Shown here piece after piece: positions 47,821 to 56,837 of a stretch of DNA of 64,000 bases. A model generated the notes under the pieces. The model ran no database searches, was not told the origin of the DNA, and worked only from the letters and a program-made list of their open reading frames with translations. How positions within the stretch are numbered: the stretch's first letter is position 1; each line of letters begins with the position of its first letter. The DNA is taken from assembly GCF_900009145.1 (NCBI RefSeq), contig NZ_LN889782.1, positions 755,503-819,502 on the forward strand, given 5' to 3'. The translations under genes were made by a program, and so were the position numbers. This stretch comes from Planktothrix tepida PCC 9214. GTDB lineage: Bacteria; Cyanobacteriota; Cyanobacteriia; Cyanobacteriales; Microcoleaceae.

Positions 47821-48136
47821 CTAATGAAACCATCCTGTTTCTGTATTGTATTAAAGTTAATGCCCATTCACCCCAATTTCAGGGTAATCTATTTACAATT
47901 AAAACTAAAATTAAACCTGGGAGTCTGTTAGATGTTGACTTCATCTGGTGAATCAACATTAACCTAACGCCTCCGTCTAAGAAGATGCGATGTAGAAAAG
48001 ACACAGAACGAATTCGTCCCACAAGTTTTAAGTGATCAACCGTTATCAATATTTTAGATAGGGATAGGTTTTGAAATCTATCCCTGGTCTGCCAGATCCC
48101 GATTAACAACCTACCCAACTCGATGCTTAATCTTGA

Positions 48137-49057
48137 TCAAAACTTAAAGTTTTGTTGTCCCTGATAATTTGATAATTCAGCTAATTTTCTTAACGGTTGA
48201 ATTCCGGGGTAAAATTCCCCTTTAATTTCCCACGTTGGGAACCCTTTAATCCCCACTTCTTGGCAAAGTTGGGTTTGAGGATTTTTACCGTTAGCATCAC
48301 ATTCCACATAATTAATGATAGCAAACGCTTCCTTGCCAAATAGTTGCTTTTGATCATAACAGTGGGGACACCAATAAGCTCCATACTCCTTCGCGCCGAT
48401 TTGGGTTAAGTGACGAGCTAAGGCAATTTCTGCGGGCCCTGATGTCGTCGTAATGGCTAACCCGACTTTTCCTTGACTCTCATCCGCAGAAGCAGGGAGA
48501 TTGGCAACATTAACACTATTGTATAAACCTAGGGCTACAATTCCTGTAATCATGGCGACCCCCAAACCGGATAACCAAAGCTGACCCACATCCTCCCAGG
48601 TCTGGCCAATTAGGTTTAGAACAAATAGACTGACACAGAAAAGGGCTGAAGCAATACAGTAGGGACAAATCGCTTGAATTTTAAAAAAGAGCAGATACAT
48701 TAAGTAACTGCTAAAACACACCATTGCGGTGGTGACGAGGAATAGCCCAAACCCGGTCTGAGTTTCCAACTTCTGGCGACGGGATTTTTGAGTGACCGGG
48801 TTGACGCTGAGAGGAGCAAGGGCTAGAAGCAGAACAGTTGTATAAGCTACAAGTCCAAACAAGGTTAGGGGTAAACCCAAGACAGTTGCATAAGGACTAT
48901 TGAGCACTTCATTACAACCGGAAGTGGGACAAACCGCCGTCCCTCCCATCAGCTTAATTGCGGTTAAATAAATATTTTCGATCACACCCACAATTGCAAT
49001 AACCGCAATAATCCTGCGTGACCAAAGATGAATCCAAGGAGTAGAACGTCCGCGCAT
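48137..49057 (-). CDS. VKOR-family protein fused to thioredoxin-like domain
   Basis: 306 aa. Four or five membrane helices hold the VKOR core, with the loop cysteines Cys43/Cys48 (AVCPTSGCNEV) and the quinone-proximal CPYC in AICPYCIASALFC. A C-terminal thioredoxin-like domain carries CPHC (GAYWCPHCYDQ) and the cis-Pro loop KGFPTWE. Bacterial VKOR homologues pass electrons from new disulfides to quinone, acting as the DsbB/DsbA pair in one chain. The C-terminal domain should face the lumen or periplasm. A heptamer repeat lies directly before the start. Confidence 0.93.
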   Translation of the reverse strand: MRGRSTPWIHLWSRRIIAVIAIVGVIENIYLTAIKLMGGTAVCPTSGCNEVLNSPYATVLGLPLTLFGLVAYTTVLLLALAPLSVNPVTQKSRRQKLETQTGFGLFLVTTAMVCFSSYLMYLLFFKIQAICPYCIASALFCVSLFVLNLIGQTWEDVGQLWLSGLGVAMITGIVALGLYNSVNVANLPASADESQGKVGLAITTTSGPAEIALARHLTQIGAKEYGAYWCPHCYDQKQLFGKEAFAIINYVECDANGKNPQTQLCQEVGIKGFPTWEIKGEFYPGIQPLRKLAELSNYQGQQNFKF

Positions 49058-49062
49058 AAATT

Positions 49063-49174
49063 CAGTTATCAGTTGTCAGTCATCAGTAATCAGTGTAAGA
49101 GCTAATCCGTGATCGGTAATACAGACGTACCCAGACACGTCTACCCTATGATCTTACTGATTACTGATGACTGG
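49063..49174. repeat. Two heptamer tracts and a diverged palindrome between VKOR and btpA
   Basis: Four heptamers (cagttat, cagttgt, cagtcat, cagtaat; 49063-49090), then a small inverted repeat agacgt/acgtct (49123-49142). Three more heptamers follow (ttactga, ttactga, tgactgg; 49154-49174), which contain the btpA stop codon and its last codons. Confidence 0.75.
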
Positions 49175-50038
49175 TGTTGGGCTGTCTTTCGTCCAAGGGG
49201 AAGAGGAAGCATGAGCCTCTAAACTGCGCCGAGTGGTTTCAACAAACTGACTGACTCGACTCGGATCAATGGGTTGATGAATGCGTCCATGGCGTTTCAG
49301 AGAACTGGACACAATTACGCCATCGGCTGCTTGCATTAGGGTTCCCACATTTTCCCAACTTGCACCACTGCCAATAAAAACTGGGGTTCCCATCGCAGCA
49401 GCACTAGCGAGTTCTAAGTCTTCTAAACTGGGGGGACTTCCGGTAGACCAACCCGAAAGAATCACCCCATCAGCTAAGGCCCGTTCAATGGTTTCTTGGA
49501 CAGCCGTAGTTAAGTTAGGAGATCCTAAAGGGCGACCATGTTTAACTAAAACATCCGCTAAGATTTTGACATCGCAGCCTAATTCTCGCCGATAGCGTAA
49601 AAGCTTATGGGCGTGACCTTCAATAATGCCTTGATCTGTCGCCATGACCCCGTTCAATACATTCACGCGGATAAACTGAGCACCTGCACAGGCTGCAATC
49701 GCTAAGGAGCTTTGAGCATCATTCCGCAGGACGTTAATCCCAATCGGCAGCGTTACTAAGTTCATAATTCGCTGCACAATTAAGGTCATGGCACTGACAA
49801 CGGCCGGGTCAACTTGATCTTTGGCAAAGGGGGCATCAAAAAAATTTTCAACGATAATGCCATTGACCCCGCCTGAAGCGAGAGCCGTTGCTTCCTGTTC
49901 AGCCCGGTCAATGACCGTTTTGAGATTCCCTCCCCAACGGGGAGAGGTCGGTAAAGGCAACAGGTGTACAACACCGATGATAGGATTTGGAGTTTTAAAG
50001 ATTTGATCTAAGTCCACAGATTTACCTATGACCCCCAA
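49154..50038 (-). CDS. btpA: BtpA-family photosystem I biogenesis protein
   Basis: 294 aa. The TIM-barrel-like BtpA fold shows PIIGVVHLLPLPTSPRWGG, GGVNGIIVENFFDAPF, IGINVLRNDAQSSLAIA, FIRVNVLNGVMATDQGII and TPVFIGSGASWENV. In Synechocystis BtpA stabilises photosystem I reaction-centre proteins on the cytoplasmic face of thylakoids. The last five residues (VISNQ) are encoded by heptanucleotide repeats. The frame is complete. Confidence 0.93.
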   Translation of the reverse strand: MGVIGKSVDLDQIFKTPNPIIGVVHLLPLPTSPRWGGNLKTVIDRAEQEATALASGGVNGIIVENFFDAPFAKDQVDPAVVSAMTLIVQRIMNLVTLPIGINVLRNDAQSSLAIAACAGAQFIRVNVLNGVMATDQGIIEGHAHKLLRYRRELGCDVKILADVLVKHGRPLGSPNLTTAVQETIERALADGVILSGWSTGSPPSLEDLELASAAAMGTPVFIGSGASWENVGTLMQAADGVIVSSSLKRHGRIHQPIDPSRVSQFVETTRRSLEAHASSSPWTKDSPTPVISNQ

Positions 50039-50144
50039 AATTTTGCAGCTTTACCTCTATGCAGAGTACAAGCAGAGGATGGTGAGTCTCAAAATGAATA
50101 AAGACAGTACATTTTAGAATTCTATCTTAAACCGAGCAAGAGGA

Positions 50145-51575
50145 CTCCCGCTACACCCTTCGGGTTAATGGGAGATCAATTGCGCGAGACAAAAATAAAA
50201 CCCGGACACAAGAAATACAGTTTACATAACTTGATGGTTTGTGTAGATTATGTTAACTTAAGCAAAGCATTAACACAAGGTCGAACAAATGCTAACTTTA
50301 ACTTACGAATACAAGCTAATACCAGATGAGCAGCAAATTGAGCTAATAGAACATACCTTAAACCTTTGCCGTTCTGTTTGGAATTATGCACTGAGAGAAC
50401 GTAAAGATTGGTTAGCTTCTCGAAAATCACCAGTTAATGCTTGTTCACTCTTAACGGAATATATTATCCCGGCTGATACTCCCTACCCTAATTATCACAA
50501 TCAGGCTAAAGCATTAACAGAAGCTAAAAAAACTAATGAAATACTTAAATCAGTAAATGCTCAAGTCTTGCAACAGGTTTTAAGAACTTTAGACCGAGCT
50601 TTTGCGGATATGCAATCTCAAGGATTAGGTTTTCCCCGCTTCAAAAATAGATACAGGATGCGCTCTTATGTCTATCCTCAAATGCTTAAAGATTGTTTTA
50701 AAGGTAATCTAATTAAGTTACCTCAATTGGGATGGGTAAAGTTGAGAAAGTCTAGGGAAATACCCGAAGGCTTTGAAATCAAACAAGCCCGAATTGTCAG
50801 GAAAGCATCGGGTTATTTTCTGATGCTTTCAATGCAATTAGATGTTAATATCCCTGATGTTCCGTTTCACGGACATCCATTAGGTATTGACTTAGGCTTA
50901 GATAAATTTCTAGCGACTTCTGATGGGGAATTTGTGAAAAGACCCCGATTCTTAAATCAACTACACCGTAAGCTGAAATTGCTACAACGTAGATTAAAAA
51001 ATAAGCAAAAAGGATCTAATAATCGCCACAAGTTAAATCAAAAGATAGCTAGATTACATCAACAGATTTCTGAGACTCGTAAGGATTGGCATTTTAAATT
51101 AGCTCATCACCTTTGTGACCAAGCTCAATCAATCTTTATTGAAGAGATTGATTTTCGGTCATGGGGACGAGGGATGCTGTCTAAACATTGTCTGGATGCT
51201 GGTTTTGGACAATTTGTAACGATTCTCAAATGGGTCGGGTGGAAACGAGATGTATTTGTCGCAGAAGTTGACAAAAATTACACTTCTCAAATCTGCCCGA
51301 ATTGTGGTTTACATACAGGCAAAAAGACTCTTGATGTTAGAGAACACCATTGTCCTGAATGTGGTTACAAAACCCATCGAGATGTAGCAGCAGCACAGGT
51401 GATCAGAAATCGTGGGATAGAAAATACGGTAGGGCATATCGGATCAGAAAATGCCTGTGGAGATGGTCTGACGGGGGTAGTAATACCTAGTCAAGAATCT
51501 GTGAAGCAGGAAATCTTAAATGTGAGTTTAAGAATCCCCCGTTACACTGTGTAGCGGTTAACGGCGGAGTGTGTC
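50145..51575 (+). mobile_element. Solo TnpB element (IS605/IS1341 type), approximate ends
   Basis: Consists of tnpB alone, without a TnpA transposase. On the left is a nested hairpin (ctccc 50145-50149/gggag 50170-50174 with inner accc-ttc-gggt). On the right the tnpB stop lies in a hairpin (cgttaca/tgtagcg at about 51540-51556, alternatively ccgtta/taacgg at 51539-51564), followed by gtgtcaa, a typical right-end sequence. The 3' end of tnpB and the right end normally encode the guide (omega) RNA. Exact borders are inferred. Confidence 0.65.
50289..51554 (+). CDS. tnpB: TnpB, RNA-guided nuclease of IS605-family elements
   Basis: 421 aa. The N-terminal OrfB_IS605 region (LTYEYKLIPDEQQIELIEHTLNLCRSVWNYAL) is intact. 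The RuvC-like residues are present: Asp201 (LGIDLGLDKFLAT), Glu285 (IFIEEIDF) and Asp365 (KTHRDVAAAQVI). The zinc ribbon has C336, C339, C355 and C358. Nothing is frameshifted, so the protein should be functional. TnpB cuts DNA under guidance of an element-derived RNA and helps retain the element. It is inserted between btpA and the SGNH gene. Confidence 0.95.
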   Translation: MLTLTYEYKLIPDEQQIELIEHTLNLCRSVWNYALRERKDWLASRKSPVNACSLLTEYIIPADTPYPNYHNQAKALTEAKKTNEILKSVNAQVLQQVLRTLDRAFADMQSQGLGFPRFKNRYRMRSYVYPQMLKDCFKGNLIKLPQLGWVKLRKSREIPEGFEIKQARIVRKASGYFLMLSMQLDVNIPDVPFHGHPLGIDLGLDKFLATSDGEFVKRPRFLNQLHRKLKLLQRRLKNKQKGSNNRHKLNQKIARLHQQISETRKDWHFKLAHHLCDQAQSIFIEEIDFRSWGRGMLSKHCLDAGFGQFVTILKWVGWKRDVFVAEVDKNYTSQICPNCGLHTGKKTLDVREHHCPECGYKTHRDVAAAQVIRNRGIENTVGHIGSENACGDGLTGVVIPSQESVKQEILNVSLRIPRYTV

Positions 51576-51600
51576 AACGTTAAAGTGTGGAGGTAGAGGG

Positions 51601-52539
51601 GTGAAAATTGCCCTAGTTCTGTTGAGCGTTCTGTTTGGGATTTTAATTTTAGTTGAGATCAGTCTACGGATTGGTTTTGGGTTCGGTTCTCCGGTGCTTT
51701 ACTTAGCGGATACGGAAATTGGTTATTTATTGGCCCCGAATCAACAAACCCGTCGTTATGGCAACCGCATTGAAATTAATCAGTATTCGATGCGAAGTGC
51801 CGCGATTACTCCCATCCCTTCCCCGGAAACCCGGCGAGTTCTACTCTTGGGGGACTCCTTAGTGAATGGGGGATGGTGGACAGACCAATCTCAAACCCTG
51901 TCGGCGTTGATTCGCCAACAACTGCAAGCCCGGATGGGAAACCGGGACAATTGGGAAGTTTTGAATATCGCTGCCAATTCCTGGGGGCCACCGAATCAAC
52001 TCGCCTATTTACAACGGTTTGGAACCTTTGGGTCAGAGGTGATTGTTTTGTTGCTCAATAGCGATGATTTATTTACTCAGCCCCCAAATTCTGGGGTTGT
52101 AGGACGTGATCGCAACTATCCCCATACAAAACCGCCTTTAGCGTTAGTGGAAGTGTTTAACCGCTATTTAAAACGGTCTGAACCTATTCCTCCAGCTAAA
52201 CAACCTCAACCCTCTGATCCTGTCGCCTATAATTTAGAGAAAATCCAAAAAATTCAGGCGATCGCGACTCAAAATCACGCTAATTTTATATTAGCTATGA
52301 CACCGTTATTACGAGAAGTTGGAGAACCAGGGTCACGGGATTATGAAATTAAAGCTCGTCAACGATTTAAACAGTTAATCCAAGATAAAAATTGGATTTA
52401 TATGGATTTTTTACCGTTATTTAAAGAAACTGCACAACCCCAAAGTTTGTATCGAGATCATATCCACCTCAGTCCTTCAGGCAATCAATTCGTTAGTGAA
52501 ATTATCAGTTATCAGTTAACAGTTAACAGTTCTCAGTGA
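51601..52539 (+). CDS. SGNH/GDSL-hydrolase-like membrane-anchored protein
   Basis: 312 aa from the GTG at 51601, preceded by ggaggt at the right distance. The upstream in-frame GTG at 51571 lies in the transposon end. An N-terminal anchor (VKIALVLLSVLFGILILVEISL) precedes the SGNH domain: VLLLGDSLVNGGW with the catalytic Ser, NIAANSWGPPNQ, and the C-terminal DHIHLSPSGNQFVSE with the Asp-x-x-His pair. Probably an exported esterase or acetyltransferase-type enzyme. The last 11 residues (ISYQLTVNSSQ) are encoded by five tandem heptanucleotides. Confidence 0.82.
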   Translation: MKIALVLLSVLFGILILVEISLRIGFGFGSPVLYLADTEIGYLLAPNQQTRRYGNRIEINQYSMRSAAITPIPSPETRRVLLLGDSLVNGGWWTDQSQTLSALIRQQLQARMGNRDNWEVLNIAANSWGPPNQLAYLQRFGTFGSEVIVLLLNSDDLFTQPPNSGVVGRDRNYPHTKPPLALVEVFNRYLKRSEPIPPAKQPQPSDPVAYNLEKIQKIQAIATQNHANFILAMTPLLREVGEPGSRDYEIKARQRFKQLIQDKNWIYMDFLPLFKETAQPQSLYRDHIHLSPSGNQFVSEIISYQLTVNSSQ

Positions 52540-52602
52540 AAGAATCAGTTATTAACTCTTAACTCTTAACTGATGACTGATAACTGATGACTGATAACTG
52601 AT
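52502..52602. repeat. Two tandem heptanucleotide arrays at a convergent gene junction
   Basis: First array: ttatcag x2, ttaacag x2, ttctcag (52502-52536), ending at the stop of the SGNH gene. Second array: aactctt x2, aactgat, gactgat, aactgat, gactgat, aactgat (52554-52602), containing the stop of the minus-strand oxidoreductase. Both genes end inside the arrays. Confidence 0.9.
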
Positions 52603-53633
52603 TCGGTTTCTGCTAAATTCCAAGCTTTACCATCTAAAGCCATTTGTTCAATTAAACTGGCTAAACGTAACGCTTTTAAAGCTTGCTCTCCGCCAACGGA
52701 AGGTTGATTTCCACCCCGAACACAACTCACAAAATGTTCTAATTCTGCGTGTAGGGGTTCAATATTACTGGTATAAACTTTTTCAATTAATCCATCTTGA
52801 CGATAAAGAACTTGACCATAATCCGTGATATAATTCGCAGTTGTTTGCCGATGAATTAAAATTTCATTATTGAGAAAATCAGCTTCTGTTAAAGAATTTT
52901 TGCAATGGGCAACAATAGAACGTAATTTGCGGTGGGTGACTTTACTACTAATTAAAGTAGCGACAACGCCATTTGAAAAACCCAGGGTAGCTGTGACATA
53001 ATCTAAATAGCCAGAGTCGGAAGCGCGGCTGCCACTAGCTGTTAATTTAACAACGGAAGCGTTCACCAAATCCAACATTAAATCAATATCATGAATCATT
53101 AAGTCTAAAACCACCGAAACATCATTGGCTCGGTTAGAATAGGGACTCATGCGACGCGCTTCTAAGGCTAAAACTTCTTCCGTTTTTAAGACTTTACTGA
53201 ATTCTTGAAAAGCCGGATTAAACCGTTCAATATGACCGACTTGTAAAATCCGTTGATAATCCGCCGCCGCATTCACTAATAATTCCGCTTCGCTAATACT
53301 CGCAGCAATGGGTTTTTCAATCAAAACATGAACCCCTGCTTGTAAGCAAGCCATCCCCACAGGATAGTGTAAGCGAGTTGGAACCGCAATACACACGGCA
53401 TCTACCAAAGCCAAAAGATCTCGATAATCTTCAAAAAATCGAACGCGGTACTTGCTTGCAGTATCAAGTCCTCGTTCAACATTAACATCAGCAACTCCAA
53501 CAAGTTCCACGTCTTTGAGCATACTCAAGACACGGGTATGATGCTGGCCCATATTACCGACCCCAATCACACCAACTCGGATAGGGTCAGGATGATGTCT
53601 CCCAGTTATAGCAGTCGAATATCCGACGGGCAT
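52566..53633 (-). CDS. Gfo/Idh/MocA-family NAD(P)-dependent oxidoreductase
   Basis: 355 aa from the Met at 53633 (MPVGYSTAITG), which gives the family's usual length. Longer frames start at 53708 and 53822 but add non-conserved residues. The dinucleotide motif is IRVGVIGVGNMGQHHTRVL; the conserved Lys-Pro is in HVLIEKPIAAS. The middle and C-terminal domain has DLMIHDIDLMLDLV. Substrates are typically sugar derivatives, e.g. UDP-sugar acid 3-dehydrogenases; two glycosyltransferases are nearby. The C-terminal tail SVISHQLSVIS is encoded by heptanucleotide repeats. Confidence 0.87.
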   Translation of the reverse strand: MPVGYSTAITGRHHPDPIRVGVIGVGNMGQHHTRVLSMLKDVELVGVADVNVERGLDTASKYRVRFFEDYRDLLALVDAVCIAVPTRLHYPVGMACLQAGVHVLIEKPIAASISEAELLVNAAADYQRILQVGHIERFNPAFQEFSKVLKTEEVLALEARRMSPYSNRANDVSVVLDLMIHDIDLMLDLVNASVVKLTASGSRASDSGYLDYVTATLGFSNGVVATLISSKVTHRKLRSIVAHCKNSLTEADFLNNEILIHRQTTANYITDYGQVLYRQDGLIEKVYTSNIEPLHAELEHFVSCVRGGNQPSVGGEQALKALRLASLIEQMALDGKAWNLAETESVISHQLSVIS

Positions 53634-53935
53634 CCTATTTTGCACTCCTCGATTCTCTTCCACTCCAGAAATTCTAGCCGAGTGGCTATTCTCTGGATGT
53701 AAATCCATCCAGATACTATCACAGCCTTCGGTTTTGTAAAGAAATTTTAAATAGGTATTTGTTGGGGGTTGATGGTTAAGGGTTGAAAGAAGAGTTCGTA
53801 AGCTGTGACTGTCTTTAGCCATTTCGGGGTATAGGCTTGAAATTACGCCGTTTCAGCCTACGGAAAATCAGGCTTTTTCCTTAAAGTGATAAAATGAGGA
53901 ATAATAACAAGTTTGTTTTTAATGTTTAATTACCC

Positions 53936-55108
53936 CTATCTCCTGATTCTTTGATATGCTTGAATCATTTGTTGAGCGATCGCATCCCAACGATAATGAT
54001 TTAAAGCATAATTTTGAGCATTTAAACCCCTGCGTTGACACTCTTGAGGGTTCGTTAATGCGGTTGCAATTAAAATTGAGATCTCATCAATGGTTCCATT
54101 TCCTACCCAACCTGCTTCGGCTTCTTCTACATCTTCCCAAATATAAATTCCTTTAGAAATGACCACCGGAGTTCCAACTGCCATGGCTTCAGCTACTGCA
54201 ATGCCAAAATTTTCATAATAAGAAGGTAATACAAATAAATCGGCTATTGTTAATAATGCAGTTTTATTTTCTCCTGTAACAAACCCTGGAATAATCGTTT
54301 TTGGGGCTAAAGAAGATTGTTGAATTTGTTGTTTAATTTTAGTTTCATATTCAGGATCTTGAGGATTAGAACCTGCTAAAATAAACTGAAAGTCTAATCC
54401 GCTTGCTAAAACTTTTTCTAAAGCGGGAATTAAAATATCCAGTCCTTTCTTGGGTTCAATTCGAGATAAAAATAAAATAATCGGAACATTGGGCTTGATT
54501 TTTAAATGGGATAAAATGGCTTGAGGCGTTTGGGTTAATTGGGGTAATGTTACTCCTAATGGAATGATTAAATCGTTGGTTTTGACTCCAAAGCGTTCAG
54601 AGATTCTGGCTTCTTCATGACTGGTAAAATGGATAGCAGACGCTCCCGCAATATTAGGACGTTCTAATATTGCTGCATATAGTTTTTTTAACTGTTTTTT
54701 CTTGTTTAAATCAGCCGGATCTAAGGTTCCTAATGGTCGTAAAATATACGGTAATTTTTGAGAACGAGCAACCGTCGCTGCTGCTGAACTGATGGGAGAA
54801 AATAAGGCATGAATATGGGCTAAATCATATTCGGAAGCGTGTGTTTTTAACCAGGTTAATAAATCTAAAGAAAATTTATATCGACGAAAGGGAGAACAGG
54901 GAAAATAGCGAACTTGATAGCCATTTTCATTGACGGGTTGATCTAAGGGAACATCTAAGGGTGCTTGACCGCTATCTCCGTTTACATTTGTGGTTAAAAC
55001 GGTGACATCAACTCCCAGTTTAGCTAATGCAGCAGAAAGACCCCGTACCATTTGACTAGGGCCACCATAAACTAAAGAAATTGAAGGAATAATTTGTAAA
55101 ATCTTCAT
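53936..55108 (-). CDS. GT4-family glycosyltransferase
   Basis: 390 aa from MKILQIIPSISLVYGGPSQM (55108). The frame continues upstream to 55177, but that part is a GC-rich repeat. GT-B fold features are LAHIHALFSPISSA, ILFLSRIEPKKGLDILIPAL and the nucleotide-sugar-binding FVLPSYYENFGIAVAEAMAVGTPVV with its E-x7-E pair. It transfers a sugar from an activated donor, probably in polysaccharide or glycolipid synthesis. Donor and acceptor are unknown. It lies upstream of the oxidoreductase on the same strand. Confidence 0.9.
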   Translation of the reverse strand: MKILQIIPSISLVYGGPSQMVRGLSAALAKLGVDVTVLTTNVNGDSGQAPLDVPLDQPVNENGYQVRYFPCSPFRRYKFSLDLLTWLKTHASEYDLAHIHALFSPISSAAATVARSQKLPYILRPLGTLDPADLNKKKQLKKLYAAILERPNIAGASAIHFTSHEEARISERFGVKTNDLIIPLGVTLPQLTQTPQAILSHLKIKPNVPIILFLSRIEPKKGLDILIPALEKVLASGLDFQFILAGSNPQDPEYETKIKQQIQQSSLAPKTIIPGFVTGENKTALLTIADLFVLPSYYENFGIAVAEAMAVGTPVVISKGIYIWEDVEEAEAGWVGNGTIDEISILIATALTNPQECQRRGLNAQNYALNHYRWDAIAQQMIQAYQRIRR

Positions 55109-55150
55109 CGGTGGGTGTGGGTTGAGGGTTGATTTTTGGTGCATCCGCTT

Positions 55151-55273
55151 GGGCGGGAGAACCCCGCCCCTACGCACGCTACATTTTAACTCTATTAATG
55201 TTTAGGATTTTTATGGGTTTCTGTTGGTTTGGGGGGGTTTTTGGTGCGTGCGCGTTGATGGAACACCCTACGC
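55151..55273. repeat. Two palindromic repeats between the GT4 and MFS genes
   Basis: A GC-rich stem gggcggg/cccgccc (55151-55169) of a common cyanobacterial repeat, and a gtttttggtgcgtgcg...ccctacgc unit (55236-55273). The second recurs inverted at 62261-62300. Confidence 0.7.
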
Positions 55274-56596
55274 TTAACTGATGATTGCGATCGCATCGGG
55301 AATTTCTTTTTCTACTCTTCGTAACCGAGGCATTCGATAGGCGATGAGGGCTGCCATAATATTGAGAATGCCAATTAACATAAATAATAACCCAATTCCT
55401 CGTCCTGCACCCACTCCGATAATTTTGCCAATAGTATCGGCTAACAGTCCATCGGGTTCCATCATCGGTTCTAAAACGCGATCTGCTAAAGGCCCAACGC
55501 TGATATGAGATAAAATTAAAAGCGATCGCTCAACAACACTTTGTAATGAAAAGATGCGTCCTTGTAATTCAAAGGGAACTTTAGATTGCCAAATGGTATG
55601 ATTACTACTGACAATAAAAGGACGAGCAAATAAATAGCCAAACCCTCCAATTCCTGCCAAAATAACTGAAGGTTTAAACCCTCCTAAACACAGGCATAAA
55701 CCCTGTAAACCCACTAACCATAAAATTGCTTTCATGCGGTTTTTGGGGCCACCCCAAACACTAACAGCAATGCTTCCGAGGAGCATTCCGCAACCGCTAA
55801 TAGATAGAATTAATCCTAAATCTTTACTCGTGGCAAAACTTAATACTAACGGCCAGAATAAAATAGCAAGCATTCCTTCTGTAAAGTAAGTTATTGCAAA
55901 AAAGCTTAATAATTTTCTTAACCCCGGACGGATTAGAATATAATTCCAGGCAGAACGGGTTTCTTTCCACAGTTGTTGAAAGTTGAACGGTTGTCGTTGA
56001 GAAATTGAATGCTCTACTTTGGGAAAACGAACTAATAATAGTATTATGAACCCAAAAATAAAGGTTCCTGAATCAATGATTAAAATTGAACCGATGCCAA
56101 TACTGCTAACTAAAATTCCAGCAATTGTTGGGCCAGAAATTTTAGCGATCGCCCTAGAAACTTGAACCATGCCATTAGCCCGACTCAACTCATTCATAGG
56201 AACAAGTTGAGGAATTGAAGCCATATAAGCGGGCCATTGGAACGCACCGCAAATGGAACTAACGGACACAGCAACGTAAATATGCCAAACTTCTAAACGC
56301 TGAGAAAATACCAACCCCATCAAAATTAATGTTCCGATGACCGAAATAATATCGTTGAGGATCATTGCCCCTCGACGACTAAAACGGTCTACTACCGCCC
56401 CTGCGAGGGGGGAAATTAACAGGTTTGGCAGATGAATAAAAACGGAAATTAGGGCAAACTGGGTAATGGAACCTGTGGTTTGATAAACCCAAACCCCCAA
56501 GGCAAATTCTGTTAAGCTGGAACCAAATAGAGAAACAATTTGTCCCAACCAAACCAGCAAAAAAGTTGGCATACGCTCTTTGTCCCGCAGTTTCAT
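55274..56596 (-). CDS. MFS transporter (EntS/MFS_3-type)
   Basis: 440 aa from MKLRDKERMPTFLL (56596); an upstream Met at 56632 adds 12 residues. Twelve hydrophobic helices are predictable. The motif-A-like loop AGAVVDRFSRRGAMILND lies between helices 2 and 3. The family includes enterobactin and macrolide exporters, and members next to biosynthetic genes often export the product. Here the neighbours are a GT4 gene downstream and an R-M system upstream, so the substrate is not clear. Confidence 0.85.
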   Translation of the reverse strand: MKLRDKERMPTFLLVWLGQIVSLFGSSLTEFALGVWVYQTTGSITQFALISVFIHLPNLLISPLAGAVVDRFSRRGAMILNDIISVIGTLILMGLVFSQRLEVWHIYVAVSVSSICGAFQWPAYMASIPQLVPMNELSRANGMVQVSRAIAKISGPTIAGILVSSIGIGSILIIDSGTFIFGFIILLLVRFPKVEHSISQRQPFNFQQLWKETRSAWNYILIRPGLRKLLSFFAITYFTEGMLAILFWPLVLSFATSKDLGLILSISGCGMLLGSIAVSVWGGPKNRMKAILWLVGLQGLCLCLGGFKPSVILAGIGGFGYLFARPFIVSSNHTIWQSKVPFELQGRIFSLQSVVERSLLILSHISVGPLADRVLEPMMEPDGLLADTIGKIIGVGAGRGIGLLFMLIGILNIMAALIAYRMPRLRRVEKEIPDAIAIIS

Positions 56597-56837
56597 CTGT
56601 AATCGCTTGCTTATATTAAGTATTGTAAACACAGTTTGTCAATCTGTATCTAGCTTTTGGCTTGTTCATTCTGGTATATTGAAATCAAATCAGCTAGGTT
56701 TTAATTAAAGTGATCTATTTAGAAAGAGGCGCAAACCACTATTATCAGATTATTTAATTGTTATATCAATCCAGATTTTTAATTAATGAGTATGACTTAT
56801 TTTTGAGTTATATTTTATACTTTAATAACTTATTGAT

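Noticed and set aside
47879-48118. 79-aa minus-strand frame between the CHASE2 cyclase and VKOR
   Set aside because: No recognisable features; the sequence looks like translated intergenic DNA.
52502-52602. CRISPR array
   Set aside because: Units are 7 bp in direct tandem without spacers and no cas gene is nearby.
53634-53822. 63-residue extension of the Gfo/Idh oxidoreductase
   Set aside because: Not homologous to the family; the Met at 53633 gives the normal length.
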